From Streptomyces qaidamensis (GTDB lineage: Bacteria; Actinomycetota; Actinomycetes; Streptomycetales; Streptomycetaceae), in contig NZ_CP015098.1 of assembly GCF_001611795.1 (NCBI RefSeq), positions 186,001-250,000 of the forward strand: a stretch of 64,000 nucleotides of DNA, given 5' to 3'. The position numbers were made by a program, and so were the translations under genes. Every line of letters begins with the position of its first letter. The first letter of the stretch is position 1. The notes under the pieces were generated by a model. It searched no databases. It was not told the DNA's origin and saw only the letters and a list, made by a program, of their open reading frames with translations. Positions 54,103 through 63,400 of this stretch are shown here, in pieces.

Positions 54103-55161
54103 CTACGGGTGCAGTGTCGCCTCGCCGGTCACGCGGATTGCGGCTTCCTGGCCGGGGACTATCGACAGGGGGCCCGCCACGCGAACGTCGACGGGGGCGT
54201 CGAGGCCCTGTATCGCCACGGTCACCTTGGCGTCATGACCGTAGTAGAAGACGTCCCGGACCGTGCCGCGCACACCCTCCTCCGTGCTCGCGTCGGCCAG
54301 TCGCAGTTGCTCGGGGCGCAGTACGACCGTGCCCGTGCTTCGGCCTTGTGGTGGTGCGGCCAGCGTCACGGTGCCCAGCGGCGTGATGGCCGTGGAGCCA
54401 CCGCCGCGCACCTCTCCGGGGACCAGTACGGCGTCGCCGACGAAGCCGGCGACCCAGGGGTCGGCGGGGCGCCGGTAGAGGTCATGAGGGGTGTCGCACT
54501 GGGCGATGCGGCCCTGCCGTACGACGGCGACCAGGTCGGCGGTGGACAGGGCTTCCTGCTGGTCGTGGGTGACCAGCAGTGCCGTGGCCCCTGTCGCTCG
54601 CAACGCGGCTCGCACATCCGCCCGGACCCCGACGCGCAGCGCGCTGTCGAGGGCGTTGAACGGTTCGTCGAGCAGGACGAGTGCGGGGCGCGGGGCCAGT
54701 GCCCGGGCCAGGGCGATGCGCTGCTGTTGCCCGCCGGACAGTTCGTGCGGCATGCGGTCGCCGTGTCCGGCCAGCCCCACGAGGTCGAGCATGTCCTGCG
54801 TCCGGCGGCGCCGCTCGCCGCGGTCGAGGCCGGTCAGGCCGAAGGCCACGTTGCGGGCCACGCTCAGGTGGGGGAAGAGGGCGCCTTCCTGCGGCACGAT
54901 TCCGATGCGGCGCCGTTCCGGCGGCAGATGGACGGCGGGACCCGCGACCGTGCGTCCGTCTAGTGCGACGGTGCCCGCGTCGGCGCGCAGGAACCCGGCG
55001 ACGATGCGGAGCAGGGTGGTCTTTCCGCAGCCGGAGGGTCCGAGCACGGCGGCCAGTGTCCCGCCCGGCACGGTGAGGTCCACGCCTCGGAGAACGGGGG
55101 CTTCCGGGCCGTAGGCCTTGGTGAGCTGCTCGACGCGGAGCTCGTTGTGGCGGTCGGTCAT
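54103..55161 (-). CDS. Fe(III)-type ABC importer ATP-binding protein
   Basis: 352 residues. Walker A GPSGCGKTTLLRI, signature LSGGQQQRIALARALA, Walker B LVLLDEPFNALDS and the switch THDQQEA are present, with a C-terminal TOBE-type domain (TGTVVLRPEQLRLAD). The start overlaps the permease stop by 4 bp. FbpC family. Last gene of an operon whose promoter region carries an iron box. Confidence 0.9.
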   Translation of the reverse strand: MTDRHNELRVEQLTKAYGPEAPVLRGVDLTVPGGTLAAVLGPSGCGKTTLLRIVAGFLRADAGTVALDGRTVAGPAVHLPPERRRIGIVPQEGALFPHLSVARNVAFGLTGLDRGERRRRTQDMLDLVGLAGHGDRMPHELSGGQQQRIALARALAPRPALVLLDEPFNALDSALRVGVRADVRAALRATGATALLVTHDQQEALSTADLVAVVRQGRIAQCDTPHDLYRRPADPWVAGFVGDAVLVPGEVRGGGSTAITPLGTVTLAAPPQGRSTGTVVLRPEQLRLADASTEEGVRGTVRDVFYYGHDAKVTVAIQGLDAPVDVRVAGPLSIVPGQEAAIRVTGEATLHP

Positions 55162-56798
55162 GTGCGGTGCCTGCCCAGGAGGTAGGAGGGGACGGCGGCC
55201 AGGAGGATGAGGGCCGCGGCGTAGGGTGCGGCGGCGGCGAAGGAGCCGGCCCCGGTCTCGGTCCACAGCCGGGTGGCCAGGGTGTCCATGCCGGTGGGGC
55301 GCAGCAGCAGGGTGGCCGGCAGTTCCTTCATGCACACCACGAAGGTGAGCGCGGCGCCGGCCGCCACACCCGGTGCGGCCAGCGGGACGGTCACCTCGCG
55401 CAGCACCCGCAGGGGCGAACGGCCCAGCGAACGGGCCATGTCCTCGAGCACGGGTGGCGCCTGCAGGACGGCGGCGCGGGTGGCGGCGACGGCCACCGGC
55501 AGGAACAGCGCGGCGTAGGCGCAGATCAGCAGGGGAAGCTGCTGGTAGAGCGGGTAGGCGTAGCGCACCGCGAAGAAGACGAGGGAGAGCGCGACGGTGA
55601 TGCCGGGCAGTGCGTGGCCGGCGTAGGCGGCCTGTTCCAGCAGCGCGGTTCCGCGTCCCCGGCAGCGTGCGGCGATCACGCCGACGGGCAGCGCCAGCAG
55701 CGTGGTGAGGGCGGCTCCCGCGGCGGCGACGCCGAGAGTGACCCAGGCGGCCTCGGCGAGTCCGCCGAGGTCCCACGTTGCCGAGCTTCCGACAGAGAGC
55801 CAGTAGCCGAGGGTGCCGAGCGGGAAGGCCACGGCGGCGGCCACCAGCGTGGCGCACCAGGCGAGGGCGGGGATCCGCCAGCGTCCCAGGGGCACCGCGA
55901 CGACCGGGCGGGCGGTGCCGCCGCCGGTCCTGGCATGGCCCGCGCGCCCGCGGGTGCGGGCCTCGGCGGCGACCAGCGCCACCGTCATCACCACCAGCAC
56001 GACGCTGAGCGCGGCGGCCGGGGTGCGGTCGAAGGAGGCGCGGTAGGACGTGTGGATGGCGCGGGTGAACGTGTCGTAGCGCATCAGCGAGACGGCGCCG
56101 AAGTCGGAGAGCACGTACAGCGCGACGAGCAGCGCTCCGCCCGCGGCGGCCGGGCGCAACTGGGGCAGCGTGACCCTCAGGAAGGTGCGCACCGGTCCGT
56201 GGCCCAGGGAGCGGGCGGCCTCCTCCTGAGCCGGGTCGATCCCGCGCAGCGCGGCGGCGACCGGAAGGTGGACGTAGGGGAAGCTCACCAGGGTGAGGGC
56301 GAGCGCGGCACCGCCGAACCCGGCGGTCCGGGGTGCGCTGGCCAGCCACGTGAAGGCGGCGACGTAGCTGGGCACGGCGAGCGGCAGGGTGACCAGCACC
56401 GACCAGGCGCGCGCACCGGGCAGGGCCGTGCGTACGGTCAGCCAGGCCAGGGAGACGCCGAGCAGCAGGCAGGCCGCCACGACGACGGCTGTCAGGGAGA
56501 GGCTGCGGGCGAGGAGGTGCAGCGTCCCCTCGTCGCCGACGACGTCCCAGGCGTAGCGCGGACCGCGTTCGAAGGCCCGGACCGCGAGGTAGCCCAGGGG
56601 CAGCAGCGCGAACAGCGCGGCGACGCAGGCGGGGACGAGCAGGACCCACGGAGGTCTGCGGCCGGCGGGTGCCCGGTCTGTCTTGCGGACGGCGCGGCGC
56701 CCGGCGGGAGCGGGTGCACCGTCCGTCTTGCGGAGGGGGCGGCGCCCGGCGGGAGCGGGTGCTCCGGCCGGGCGGCCTCCGGATGCCGATGTGGTCAC
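55158..56798 (-). CDS. Fe(III)-type ABC importer permease (fused two-domain, FbpB-like)
   Basis: 546 residues from a GTG at 56798. Two PotB-like permease halves, each with six helices, are fused in one chain; EAA loops are EEAARSLGHGPVRTFLRVTL and LEDMARSLGRSPLRVLREVT. This is typical of FbpB/ThiP-type iron permeases. The first 45 residues are a charged 15-residue repeat (see repeat feature) before the first helix. The start is uncertain because that tract precedes the conserved protein. Confidence 0.87.
   Translation of the reverse strand: MTTSASGGRPAGAPAPAGRRPLRKTDGAPAPAGRRAVRKTDRAPAGRRPPWVLLVPACVAALFALLPLGYLAVRAFERGPRYAWDVVGDEGTLHLLARSLSLTAVVVAACLLLGVSLAWLTVRTALPGARAWSVLVTLPLAVPSYVAAFTWLASAPRTAGFGGAALALTLVSFPYVHLPVAAALRGIDPAQEEAARSLGHGPVRTFLRVTLPQLRPAAAGGALLVALYVLSDFGAVSLMRYDTFTRAIHTSYRASFDRTPAAALSVVLVVMTVALVAAEARTRGRAGHARTGGGTARPVVAVPLGRWRIPALAWCATLVAAAVAFPLGTLGYWLSVGSSATWDLGGLAEAAWVTLGVAAAGAALTTLLALPVGVIAARCRGRGTALLEQAAYAGHALPGITVALSLVFFAVRYAYPLYQQLPLLICAYAALFLPVAVAATRAAVLQAPPVLEDMARSLGRSPLRVLREVTVPLAAPGVAAGAALTFVVCMKELPATLLLRPTGMDTLATRLWTETGAGSFAAAAPYAAALILLAAVPSYLLGRHRT
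56660..56775 (-). repeat. 45-bp tandem repeat encoding the permease N-terminus
   Basis: About two and a half units encode the peptide GAPAPAGRRxxRKTD. They lie upstream of the first membrane helix of the permease. The units differ by a few bases. Probably replication slippage; it makes the N-terminal tail length variable. Confidence 0.7.
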
Positions 56799-56836
56799 GT
56801 CGGGCTCAGGGTTTCTGCCGGTCGTCTCAACTCTTC

Positions 56837-57883
56837 CTAGACCAGTCCGACGTCCTGGAGCATGGCCAGCGTCTCCTGGAGGGATTCGAGCTTGCCCAGG
56901 TCGATGTCCGGGGACTCCAGGGACTCGAACGGCGGCAGGCCTTCGACGTTGCTGGTGACGCCCGCGGCCAGCGGGTACTCCTTGGTCGTGTCGGCGAAGT
57001 AGGTCTGCGCTTCCTTCGACAGCAGGTAGTCGACGGCCTTCTGGGCGGTCCCCGCCTGGCCGCCGTCCTTGAGGATGCCGACGCCGGCGACGTTGATGAG
57101 CGCGCCGGGGTCCCCGCCGGGCAGGAACTTCAGCTGTGCGCCGACCTTGCCCTCGCCCTTCTCGGCGACCCGCTCGTACCAGTAGTAGTGGTTGACCAGG
57201 CCGAGGGAGACCTCGCCCGACTCGACGGCGTCGAGGGTGGCGAGGTTGTTGGTGTACACCTTGCCGTTGGCCTTCAGGCCCTTGAGCCACAGCCGGGTTG
57301 CGTCGTCACCCTCCAGGACGCGCATGCCGGTGACGAAGGCCTGGAAGGAGGCGTTGGTCGGCGCGAAGCCGACCTTGCCCTTCCACTCGGGCTTCATCAC
57401 GTCGACGACCCGGTCCGGGACCTTGTCCTCGGCGACCTTGTCCGGGTTGTAGGCGATGACACGCACCCGCCCCGACAGGCCCACCCAGTCGCCTTCCTCG
57501 CCGCGGTAGGCCTTGTCCACCTCGTCGAGGCTCGACTGCGGCAGCTTCGCGAGCATGCCCTCCTTGGACAGGGCGCCCAGAGCGCCGGCGTCCTGCGAGA
57601 AGAACAGTCCGGCCTTGGTGCGGTCGCCCTCCTCCAGTATCTGGGCGGCCAGTTCGGCGCTGTCGCCATAGCGCACCTCGACCTTGGCGCCGACCGCCTT
57701 CTCCAGCTTGTCCAGGATCGGCTTGACCAGCTTCTCGTTGCGCCCGGAGTAGATGACGAGGGCGGAGTCGCCGCCGTCCGCGGTGCCGCCCTTGTCGTCG
57801 CCGGAGCCGCAGGAGGCGAGGACGGGCAGGAGCAGGCCGGCCGCGAGGAGCGCGGAGATCCGACGAGCCGAAGGGCGTCGCAT
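56837..57883 (-). CDS. Fe(III)-binding ABC lipoprotein (FbpA/FutA-like)
   Basis: 348 residues from an ATG with GGAAGG upstream; the open frame extends further but without signals. The lipobox LPVLASC anchors the protein. The mature part reads LVIYSGRNEKLVKPILDKLE, then FAPTNASFQAFVTGM. The Tyr-rich NHYYWYE is the usual Fe(III)-ligand motif of this class. First gene of the leftward operon, with an iron box 105 bp upstream. Confidence 0.9.
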   Translation of the reverse strand: MRRPSARRISALLAAGLLLPVLASCGSGDDKGGTADGGDSALVIYSGRNEKLVKPILDKLEKAVGAKVEVRYGDSAELAAQILEEGDRTKAGLFFSQDAGALGALSKEGMLAKLPQSSLDEVDKAYRGEEGDWVGLSGRVRVIAYNPDKVAEDKVPDRVVDVMKPEWKGKVGFAPTNASFQAFVTGMRVLEGDDATRLWLKGLKANGKVYTNNLATLDAVESGEVSLGLVNHYYWYERVAEKGEGKVGAQLKFLPGGDPGALINVAGVGILKDGGQAGTAQKAVDYLLSKEAQTYFADTTKEYPLAAGVTSNVEGLPPFESLESPDIDLGKLESLQETLAMLQDVGLV

Positions 57884-57987
57884 GTGGTGTGCCTTCCTGG
57901 GTGGCTCGCCGGTACGCCGCGGGCCGCGTCGTCGGGTCAGCGAGCGGCGAAGCGATGCTTTCAAGCCAGCTGTGAACATGCTATGAA

Positions 57988-58006
57988 TAAGGTAAAGCTT
58001 GCCTAA
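57988..58006. promoter_or_regulatory. Iron box (DmdR/IdeR-type operator)
   Basis: TAAGGTAAAGCTTGCCTAA matches 14 of 19 positions of the actinobacterial iron-box TTAGGTTAGGCTCACCTAA by eye. It lies between the leftward Fe(III) importer and the rightward adenylation-carrier-acyltransferase gene, whose starts are 57883 and 58061. Both should be de-repressed when iron is scarce. Confidence 0.7.
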
Positions 58007-58060
58007 CCGTCAAGGGATCGGTGCTATTTGCGGACGCTGCCGCAGAAAGGTTGCGCGCCC

Positions 58061-60760
58061 GTGATCGACTCATCCCGACCCGCCTCGGTCCCGTTGAGCA
58101 CGCGGTTTCCTCGCTTTGTCCCCCTTTCGTCGCCGCAGCCGCCCGTGCGTGGGCCGGGGGTGCCGTTCGCGCGTGACCTCGCGGCCCACGGAGATCGCAC
58201 CGCATTGATCACGCCATCGGGCGAGGTCACCTACCGGGCGCTCGCGGAGCGGGTCGCCGCCACCGCCGAACGCCTCGGCCGTACGCGCCGCCTCGTGCTG
58301 CTGGCCGGCGCCAACCGGGCCGACGCTCTGGTGATCCACCTCGCGGCCCTCGCCGGCGGGCACCCCGTCCTGCTCGTACCCGGCGACAGCACCTGCACCA
58401 TCGACGCCCTGACGGCCGCCTACGACCCCGACGTCATCGCACGCCCGGACGACCACGGCACCTGGACCCTCGACGAGCGGCGCCGGACCAGCACCCACAC
58501 CCTCCACCCCGACCTGGCGCTCTTGCTGAGCACCTCGGGTTCGACCGGCTCACCGAAGCTGGTCCGGCTCTCTCACGACAACCTCCAGTCCAACGCCGAG
58601 TCCATAGCCGGCTACCTGGGCATCCGTCAGTCCGACCGCGCGGCCACGACCCTGCCCCCGCACTACTGCTACGGCCTGTCCGTCATCCACAGCCACCTGC
58701 TGCGCGGCGCCGGACTGATCCTCACCGAGCGCTCGGTGGCCGACACAGCCTTCTGGGAGGAGTTCCGCGCGGCCCGCGGCACCGCGCTCGCCGGGGTGCC
58801 GTACACCTTCGACCTGCTCGACCGGGTCGGCTTCGCCCACATGCGGCTGCCCCACCTGCGCTACGTGACCCAGGCCGGCGGCCGCCTGGCACCTGAACGG
58901 GTCGCCGCTTTCGCCGAGTTGGGCCGCAGATCCGGCTGGGAGCTGTTCGTCATGTACGGGCAGACCGAGGCGACGGCCCGCATGGCCTATCTGCCCCCGG
59001 CGCTCGCGCACGAGCGCCCGGAGGCCATAGGCGTGCCGATCCCGGGAGGCTCCTTCCGGCTGCGGCCGGTCGACGGCATCGCGTCGCCCGACACCGGCGA
59101 ACTGGTCTACTCGGGTCCCAACGTCATGCTCGGTTACGCCGAGGCGCCCGCGGACCTCGCGCTCGGCCGCACCCTGGAGGAACTGCCCACCGGGGACATA
59201 GCCCGACGCGCTCCCGACGGGCTGTACGAGATCGTGGGGCGGCGCAGCCGCTTCATCAAGATCCTCGGTCTGCGCCTCGACCCGCACCGGGTCGAGGCGC
59301 GACTGGAAGGGCACGGCATCCACGCCGCGTGCGTGGGCGATGACGATGCGCTGACCGTCGTCGCGGCGAGCACGGAGGGTGCCGACTCGAAGGCCGTACG
59401 GCGGCTGGTGAGCGAAGGCTGCGGTCTGCCGCCGCGCGCGATACGGGTGCTGCCGGTGGCCGAGCTTCCGCGGCTCGCCTCGGGCAAGACCGACTACGAA
59501 GCCGTACGACGGCTGGCCCGCGACGCTCGGATCCCGGCACCAACACCGGCACCGGGCGACGACGACCTCTGCGCCCTCTACGCCGAGATCCTCGACCGGA
59601 CCGACGTCACCGAGGACAGCAGCTTCGTGAGTCTGGGCGGCGACTCACTCTCGTACGTCGAGATGTCGCTGCGGCTGGAGCAGGCCCTTGGCGTGTTGCC
59701 CCCCGACTGGCACACCACACCGATCCGCCGGCTGCGGGCCCCGGACACCGCTCGGCGCACGCCCCCGGCCGTCCCGCGGCGCGGGCTGCGGCGCAGCCTG
59801 GAGACGGGCATCGCCCTGCGGGCGGCCGGCATCGTCCTCGTCGTCGGCTCGCACATCCCCGTCTTCCTCGTCCAAGGCGGGGCCCACGTGCTGCTCGGCG
59901 TCGCCGGATACAACTTCGCGCGCTTCCACCTCTCCGTCGGCGAACGCCGGGAGCGCCTGCGCAGAATGGGGCGGAGCATCGCCCGCGTCGCCGTTCCGAG
60001 CATGGTGTGGATAGCCTTCGCGCTGCTGCTGACCCGCGAATACGACCTGGCCAACGTCGTTCTGGCCAACAGTCTCTTCGAACAGGACAACTCCGACCCG
60101 GAGTGGCGCTACTGGTTCGTCGAGGCTCTGGTCTACTTCCTGGCCGGGCTGGCGGTCCTGCTGGCGATCCCCTGGCTGCACCGCGCGGAGCGGCGCACCC
60201 CCTTCGGTTTCGCCCTGGCGCTGGTCGCCCTGGGAATCGCCGGCCGCTACGACCCCTGGGGCCTCGCGCACGTCCGCTTCCACCTGAGCCCGACCGTGGT
60301 CTTCTTCCTGTTCGCACTGGGCTGGGCGGCGGCCCGGGCGCGCACCGCGGGACAGCGGCTGGGGCTGACCGCGGCCACGCTGGTCACCGTGCCGGGTCTC
60401 TTCCCCGGGGAGCAGACCCTGCGGACATCGATCGTGCTCGGCGGTCTTGTCCTGCTGTTCTGGGTGCCCGCCCTGCCCAGCATCGACGCGGTCAACCGGC
60501 TGGCGGGCGTCCTGGCGGGCAGTTCGCTCTACATCTACCTGACGCACTTCCACGTCTATCCCCACCTGCGGGACCACTCCCCCGCGGCAGCGCTGATCGT
60601 CTCCCTGGTATGCGGTGTGGCGTACGGAGCAATGGCCACCCGCGTGACGTCCGGACTCCTTTCATCACTCCGGGCCGGCACCCTGATGGCCTGCCTGTCG
60701 CCTCGCGGGACGCCCGGCGCTCCCGTAGGGTCTCGATGCCGTTACGGCAGGACGCACTGA
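58061..60760 (+). CDS. Adenylation - carrier protein - acyltransferase 3 fusion, iron-box linked
   Basis: About 899 residues from the GTG at 58061; the start is uncertain. Residues 30-490 are an AMP-binding ligase (LLLSTSGSTGSPKLVRLS, YGQTEATARM, TGDIARR, catalytic K476 in LASGKTDYEA). At 495-565 is a carrier domain, with S529 in GGDSLS for the phosphopantetheine arm. From about 590 come ten or so hydrophobic helices of the acyltransferase 3/OafA type, with SHIPVFLV near the start. The layout suggests activation, tethering and membrane transfer of one acyl or aminoacyl group, reminiscent of DltA-DltC-DltB but with AT3 as acceptor enzyme. Product unknown. Confidence 0.85.
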   Translation: MIDSSRPASVPLSTRFPRFVPLSSPQPPVRGPGVPFARDLAAHGDRTALITPSGEVTYRALAERVAATAERLGRTRRLVLLAGANRADALVIHLAALAGGHPVLLVPGDSTCTIDALTAAYDPDVIARPDDHGTWTLDERRRTSTHTLHPDLALLLSTSGSTGSPKLVRLSHDNLQSNAESIAGYLGIRQSDRAATTLPPHYCYGLSVIHSHLLRGAGLILTERSVADTAFWEEFRAARGTALAGVPYTFDLLDRVGFAHMRLPHLRYVTQAGGRLAPERVAAFAELGRRSGWELFVMYGQTEATARMAYLPPALAHERPEAIGVPIPGGSFRLRPVDGIASPDTGELVYSGPNVMLGYAEAPADLALGRTLEELPTGDIARRAPDGLYEIVGRRSRFIKILGLRLDPHRVEARLEGHGIHAACVGDDDALTVVAASTEGADSKAVRRLVSEGCGLPPRAIRVLPVAELPRLASGKTDYEAVRRLARDARIPAPTPAPGDDDLCALYAEILDRTDVTEDSSFVSLGGDSLSYVEMSLRLEQALGVLPPDWHTTPIRRLRAPDTARRTPPAVPRRGLRRSLETGIALRAAGIVLVVGSHIPVFLVQGGAHVLLGVAGYNFARFHLSVGERRERLRRMGRSIARVAVPSMVWIAFALLLTREYDLANVVLANSLFEQDNSDPEWRYWFVEALVYFLAGLAVLLAIPWLHRAERRTPFGFALALVALGIAGRYDPWGLAHVRFHLSPTVVFFLFALGWAAARARTAGQRLGLTAATLVTVPGLFPGEQTLRTSIVLGGLVLLFWVPALPSIDAVNRLAGVLAGSSLYIYLTHFHVYPHLRDHSPAAALIVSLVCGVAYGAMATRVTSGLLSSLRAGTLMACLSPRGTPGAPVGSRCRYGRTH

Positions 60761-60796
60761 CGGCCCTTCACGCGGACCGGTGACCGAGGAGCCCTC

Positions 60797-61255
60797 ATGT
60801 CAGGACAGTTCGAAGCGACCACCGAGATCGACCGGCCCGTCGAGGCCGTGTTCGACTACCTCGCCGACGGGCACAACGATCCGCAGTTCAGCCCCCGAGT
60901 GCTGAGGATCGAGCGGGTTCCCGAGACACCGACCGCCGTGGGAACGGTCTTCCGCAGCACGGTCAAGGACGCCGGCGTGAAGTCGGCCAGGGAGTTCCGT
61001 ATCACCGAGCTCGACGCCCCGACGCGGATCCGGTGGACCGAGGTGTCCAAGAACAGCGTGGCGGTGGCCGAGGGCGGCTACGACCTGGAGCCGCTGGCCG
61101 ACGGCAGGACGCGGGTCCGTCTCCACAACGTGCTGGAGGGCCATGGACTCGGCAAGCTGCTCGTCGGCCTGGCACTCACCGCCGCCCGCAAGGACGCCCC
61201 TGCCTTCGGTGCCCGGATCAAGGCAGCCGCTGAGGCGGCGGTCCCGCCGCGCTGA
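60797..61255 (+). CDS. SRPBCC family protein (polyketide cyclase/START-like)
   Basis: 152 residues; GAGGAG precedes the ATG. The N-terminus FEATTEIDRPVEAVFDYLAD and the strands ITELDAPTRIRWTEV, GGYDLEPLADGRTRV fit the SRPBCC hot-dog-like ligand cavity. Such proteins bind hydrophobic ligands. It follows the fusion gene by 36 bp on the same strand and may be co-transcribed. Confidence 0.88.
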   Translation: MSGQFEATTEIDRPVEAVFDYLADGHNDPQFSPRVLRIERVPETPTAVGTVFRSTVKDAGVKSAREFRITELDAPTRIRWTEVSKNSVAVAEGGYDLEPLADGRTRVRLHNVLEGHGLGKLLVGLALTAARKDAPAFGARIKAAAEAAVPPR

Positions 61256-61299
61256 CCGAGTCCCGGGCAGGGCAGGGCAGCTGCTGCCTCGTGGTGGGG

Positions 61300-61725
61300 C
61301 CGCCAGGTCGGTGAAGATAGCTGTCCACGGCCCAGTTTCCGCTCGCCGAGGGCGGCGCGCGGAGGGCGGCCACGTCCCGGACCGTCTGGCCGGTGTCGAG
61401 GTGGCCGGACACCGGGCCGGTAGGCCCGCCAGTCGGCGGGTAGCCGCCTGTCGTACGCCACGGGGCAGCGAAGTCCCCTGGCTCTTCAGCACCGGCGACG
61501 GTCGCCGGGCGAGCAGGTCTCCTGAACCGGTCACCGGGTTGCTGCCGCCCACGGCGCGCGGGTCGAAGCTGACGACGTCGAACTCGCGGCGGCCCTCGGC
61601 ACTGGGCCGGCTGAACACCGGGCGGTGGCCTTGCGGCGGGCCACGGCCAGGTCGAGTCTCGGCCCGTCCGGGTCGGGTGGGGCATCCGGCCAGGGAGTCT
61701 CCGCGAAAACCGGTCGCGGGCCATG
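61300..61725 (-). pseudogene. Secreted tripeptidyl-aminopeptidase-like hydrolase (S33) fragment with frameshifts
   Basis: In one frame near 61700 the minus strand reads DPDGPRLDLAVARRKATA. A second frame gives FDVVSFDPRAVGGSNPV, and a third GHLDTGQTVRDVAALR. These are the N-terminal strands, the D-P-R-G-x-G-x-S region and the helix before the nucleophile of S33 alpha/beta hydrolases. The remainder, including the catalytic Asp and His, is missing. Confidence 0.65.
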
Positions 61726-61779
61726 GCGACCGTTGCTAATCTCCCGAAGGCCGTGCGAGAGAACAAGGAGGTGGTACCC

Positions 61780-61833
61780 GTGAACGCAGTGTCGACATGG
61801 GTGCTCCTCTCCGGGGTCACGGTCGGGCGGTAG
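61780..61833 (+). CDS. Possible 17-residue leader peptide
   Basis: The frame GTG...TAG encodes MNAVSTWVLLSGVTVGR. A near-perfect AAGGAGGT lies 7 bases upstream of the GTG, better than most genes here. It ends 45 bp before the hydrolase gene at 61879. It could be a translated leader that affects that gene, or the remains of a longer protein. Confidence 0.3.
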   Translation: MNAVSTWVLLSGVTVGR

Positions 61834-61878
61834 GTCGTCCGGGAGCGCCGTTCAAGCGCCCTCCCGAAAGGCACGACC

Positions 61879-62601
61879 GTGCAATTCACTTCTGAACAGC
61901 TTCTCGACGACGGTGTCGTCGAGCGCGCCTTCACCCTCGGCGAGATTCCCGGCACCCTGTGGAAGCCTGGATCCGCACCGGCCCCGCTGGTCCTGATGGC
62001 CCACAACAACGGCCTGCCCAAGGCGGACCCCCGGCTGGTGGCCCGGGCCCGCTACACCGCAGCGCGCGGCTACGCCGTGGCCACCATCGACGCCGCCGGG
62101 TGCGGCGGCCGCTCCCGTTCCGCCGCGGACGAGCAGGCCCGTGCCGACCTCCGACGGGCGATGCGGGCCGGCGAGCCGGTCGACGAGATCTTCGAGTCCC
62201 TCATCGGCCCACTGGTCGACAACGCGGTCCCGGAATGGCAGACCACTCTGGACGCCCTCCTCCAACTGCCCGGGATCGGCGGGCCGGTCGGCTACTCCGG
62301 TGGGTGGACCGCCCTCGGCATCCGGCTGGCGGTGGTCGAGCCGCGCATCGCGGCCGCAGGCTTCTTCGCCGGAGGTTACGTGCCCCGTGCCCAGCGCGAG
62401 GAGGCCCGGCAGGTCACCATCCCGCTGCTGTTCCTGTTGCAGTGGGACGACGAGGGCAACCCCCGGCAACGGGCCCTGGACCTGTTCGACGCCTTCGGCA
62501 GCGAGGAGAAGACGCTGCACGCAAATCTGGGAGGGCACACCGGCACCCCGTGGTTCGAGCTGGAGGACGGCTGCCGGTTCCTGGACCGGCACCTGAAGTG
62601 A
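61879..62601 (+). CDS. Alpha/beta hydrolase
   Basis: 240 residues from a GTG with AAAGG upstream. The nucleophile elbow is GYSGGWTALG (Ser). The catalytic acid is probably Asp in QWDDEGNPRQR and the His in GGHTGTPWFE. It resembles dienelactone hydrolase/esterase-type folds. A leader-like frame precedes it. Substrate unknown. Confidence 0.85.
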   Translation: MQFTSEQLLDDGVVERAFTLGEIPGTLWKPGSAPAPLVLMAHNNGLPKADPRLVARARYTAARGYAVATIDAAGCGGRSRSAADEQARADLRRAMRAGEPVDEIFESLIGPLVDNAVPEWQTTLDALLQLPGIGGPVGYSGGWTALGIRLAVVEPRIAAAGFFAGGYVPRAQREEARQVTIPLLFLLQWDDEGNPRQRALDLFDAFGSEEKTLHANLGGHTGTPWFELEDGCRFLDRHLK

Positions 62602-62689
62602 GGCCCGGCCGTCCGGCGGGGATCAGACAGGAGGCGGGGCCGGTCCCGGTCACCCGGTTCGGCGGGAGCGGGCCTGCCATCCCAGGGTG

Positions 62690-63330
62690 ACGGGGACGAG
62701 ACCCAGGAGCATGGCGACGTTAGCCCAGCGAGGCGGCGGGCCGCGTCAGGTCGAAGGCGATGGTGACCATGCGTCCGCCAGGCTTCAGCATCCGCCGTAC
62801 GGCACGCAGGTCGGTGCCCGCCGTGTCGAGGACCACGTCGAACAACCCAGTTCCGCAGGGGACACGGTCCGGTGGTCGGCGGCGTGGTGGGCACCGAGCC
62901 CACGCACGAAGTCGAGGTTGGCAGTGCGGGCCAGGGCAGTGACCTCGGCGCCGTACGCCTGTCCGAGCTGGACGGCGGCGTTGCCGACGCCGCCCGCCGC
63001 GCCCCGTACGAGCAGCCGTTCGCCGGGGCGCAGTGCGGCCTTGTCGCGGAGAGCCGTGACGGCCGTGGTGCCCACCGGCAGCGCGGCGGCGGCCACGAGG
63101 TCCAGCCCGTCCGGGACCCGGCCGAGCCGCTCGGGCCGTACCGTCACGTACTCGGCGGCGCTGCCGAATCCGGAGCTGCGGCCCAGGACGCCCCACACCT
63201 GGTCACCGACCCCTACGCCGGTCGCGCCAGTGCCGAGCGCGGCGACTTCGCCGGTGAAGTCCAGCCCGACGCGCTGCGGGAACTTCCGGCCGGTGATGAG
63301 GCGGGAGGGTTTCCTCAGCGCGCTGAGACG
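62690..63330 (-). pseudogene. Zinc-free quinone oxidoreductase/MDR family, truncated and frameshifted
   Basis: The minus strand from about 63330 reads LRKPSRLITGRKFPQRVGLD, then TGATGVGVGDQVWG, VPDGLDLVAAAALPVGTTAV and the NADPH loop RGAAGGVGNAAVQ. Near 62850 a frameshift occurs; the next frame gives GLFDVVLDTAGTDLRAV and MVTIAFDLTRP. The first 60 or so residues and the end are missing. Quinone oxidoreductase class of medium-chain dehydrogenases. Confidence 0.75.
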
Positions 63331-63400
63331 AGGCTGCGCCCTCAGAGCACAATCCGCCACCAGCACTGGCGCTGCCGTCGCACACGACTCGTCGTCGCTG

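Noticed and set aside
55167..56840. A 557-codon open frame on the plus strand
   Set aside because: Antisense to the FbpB-like permease; Gly/Arg/Gln-rich shadow.
58061..61255. A complete NRPS or siderophore gene cluster
   Set aside because: Only one adenylation-carrier protein is present; no condensation domain, further module or tailoring enzyme was found, so a cluster is not supported.
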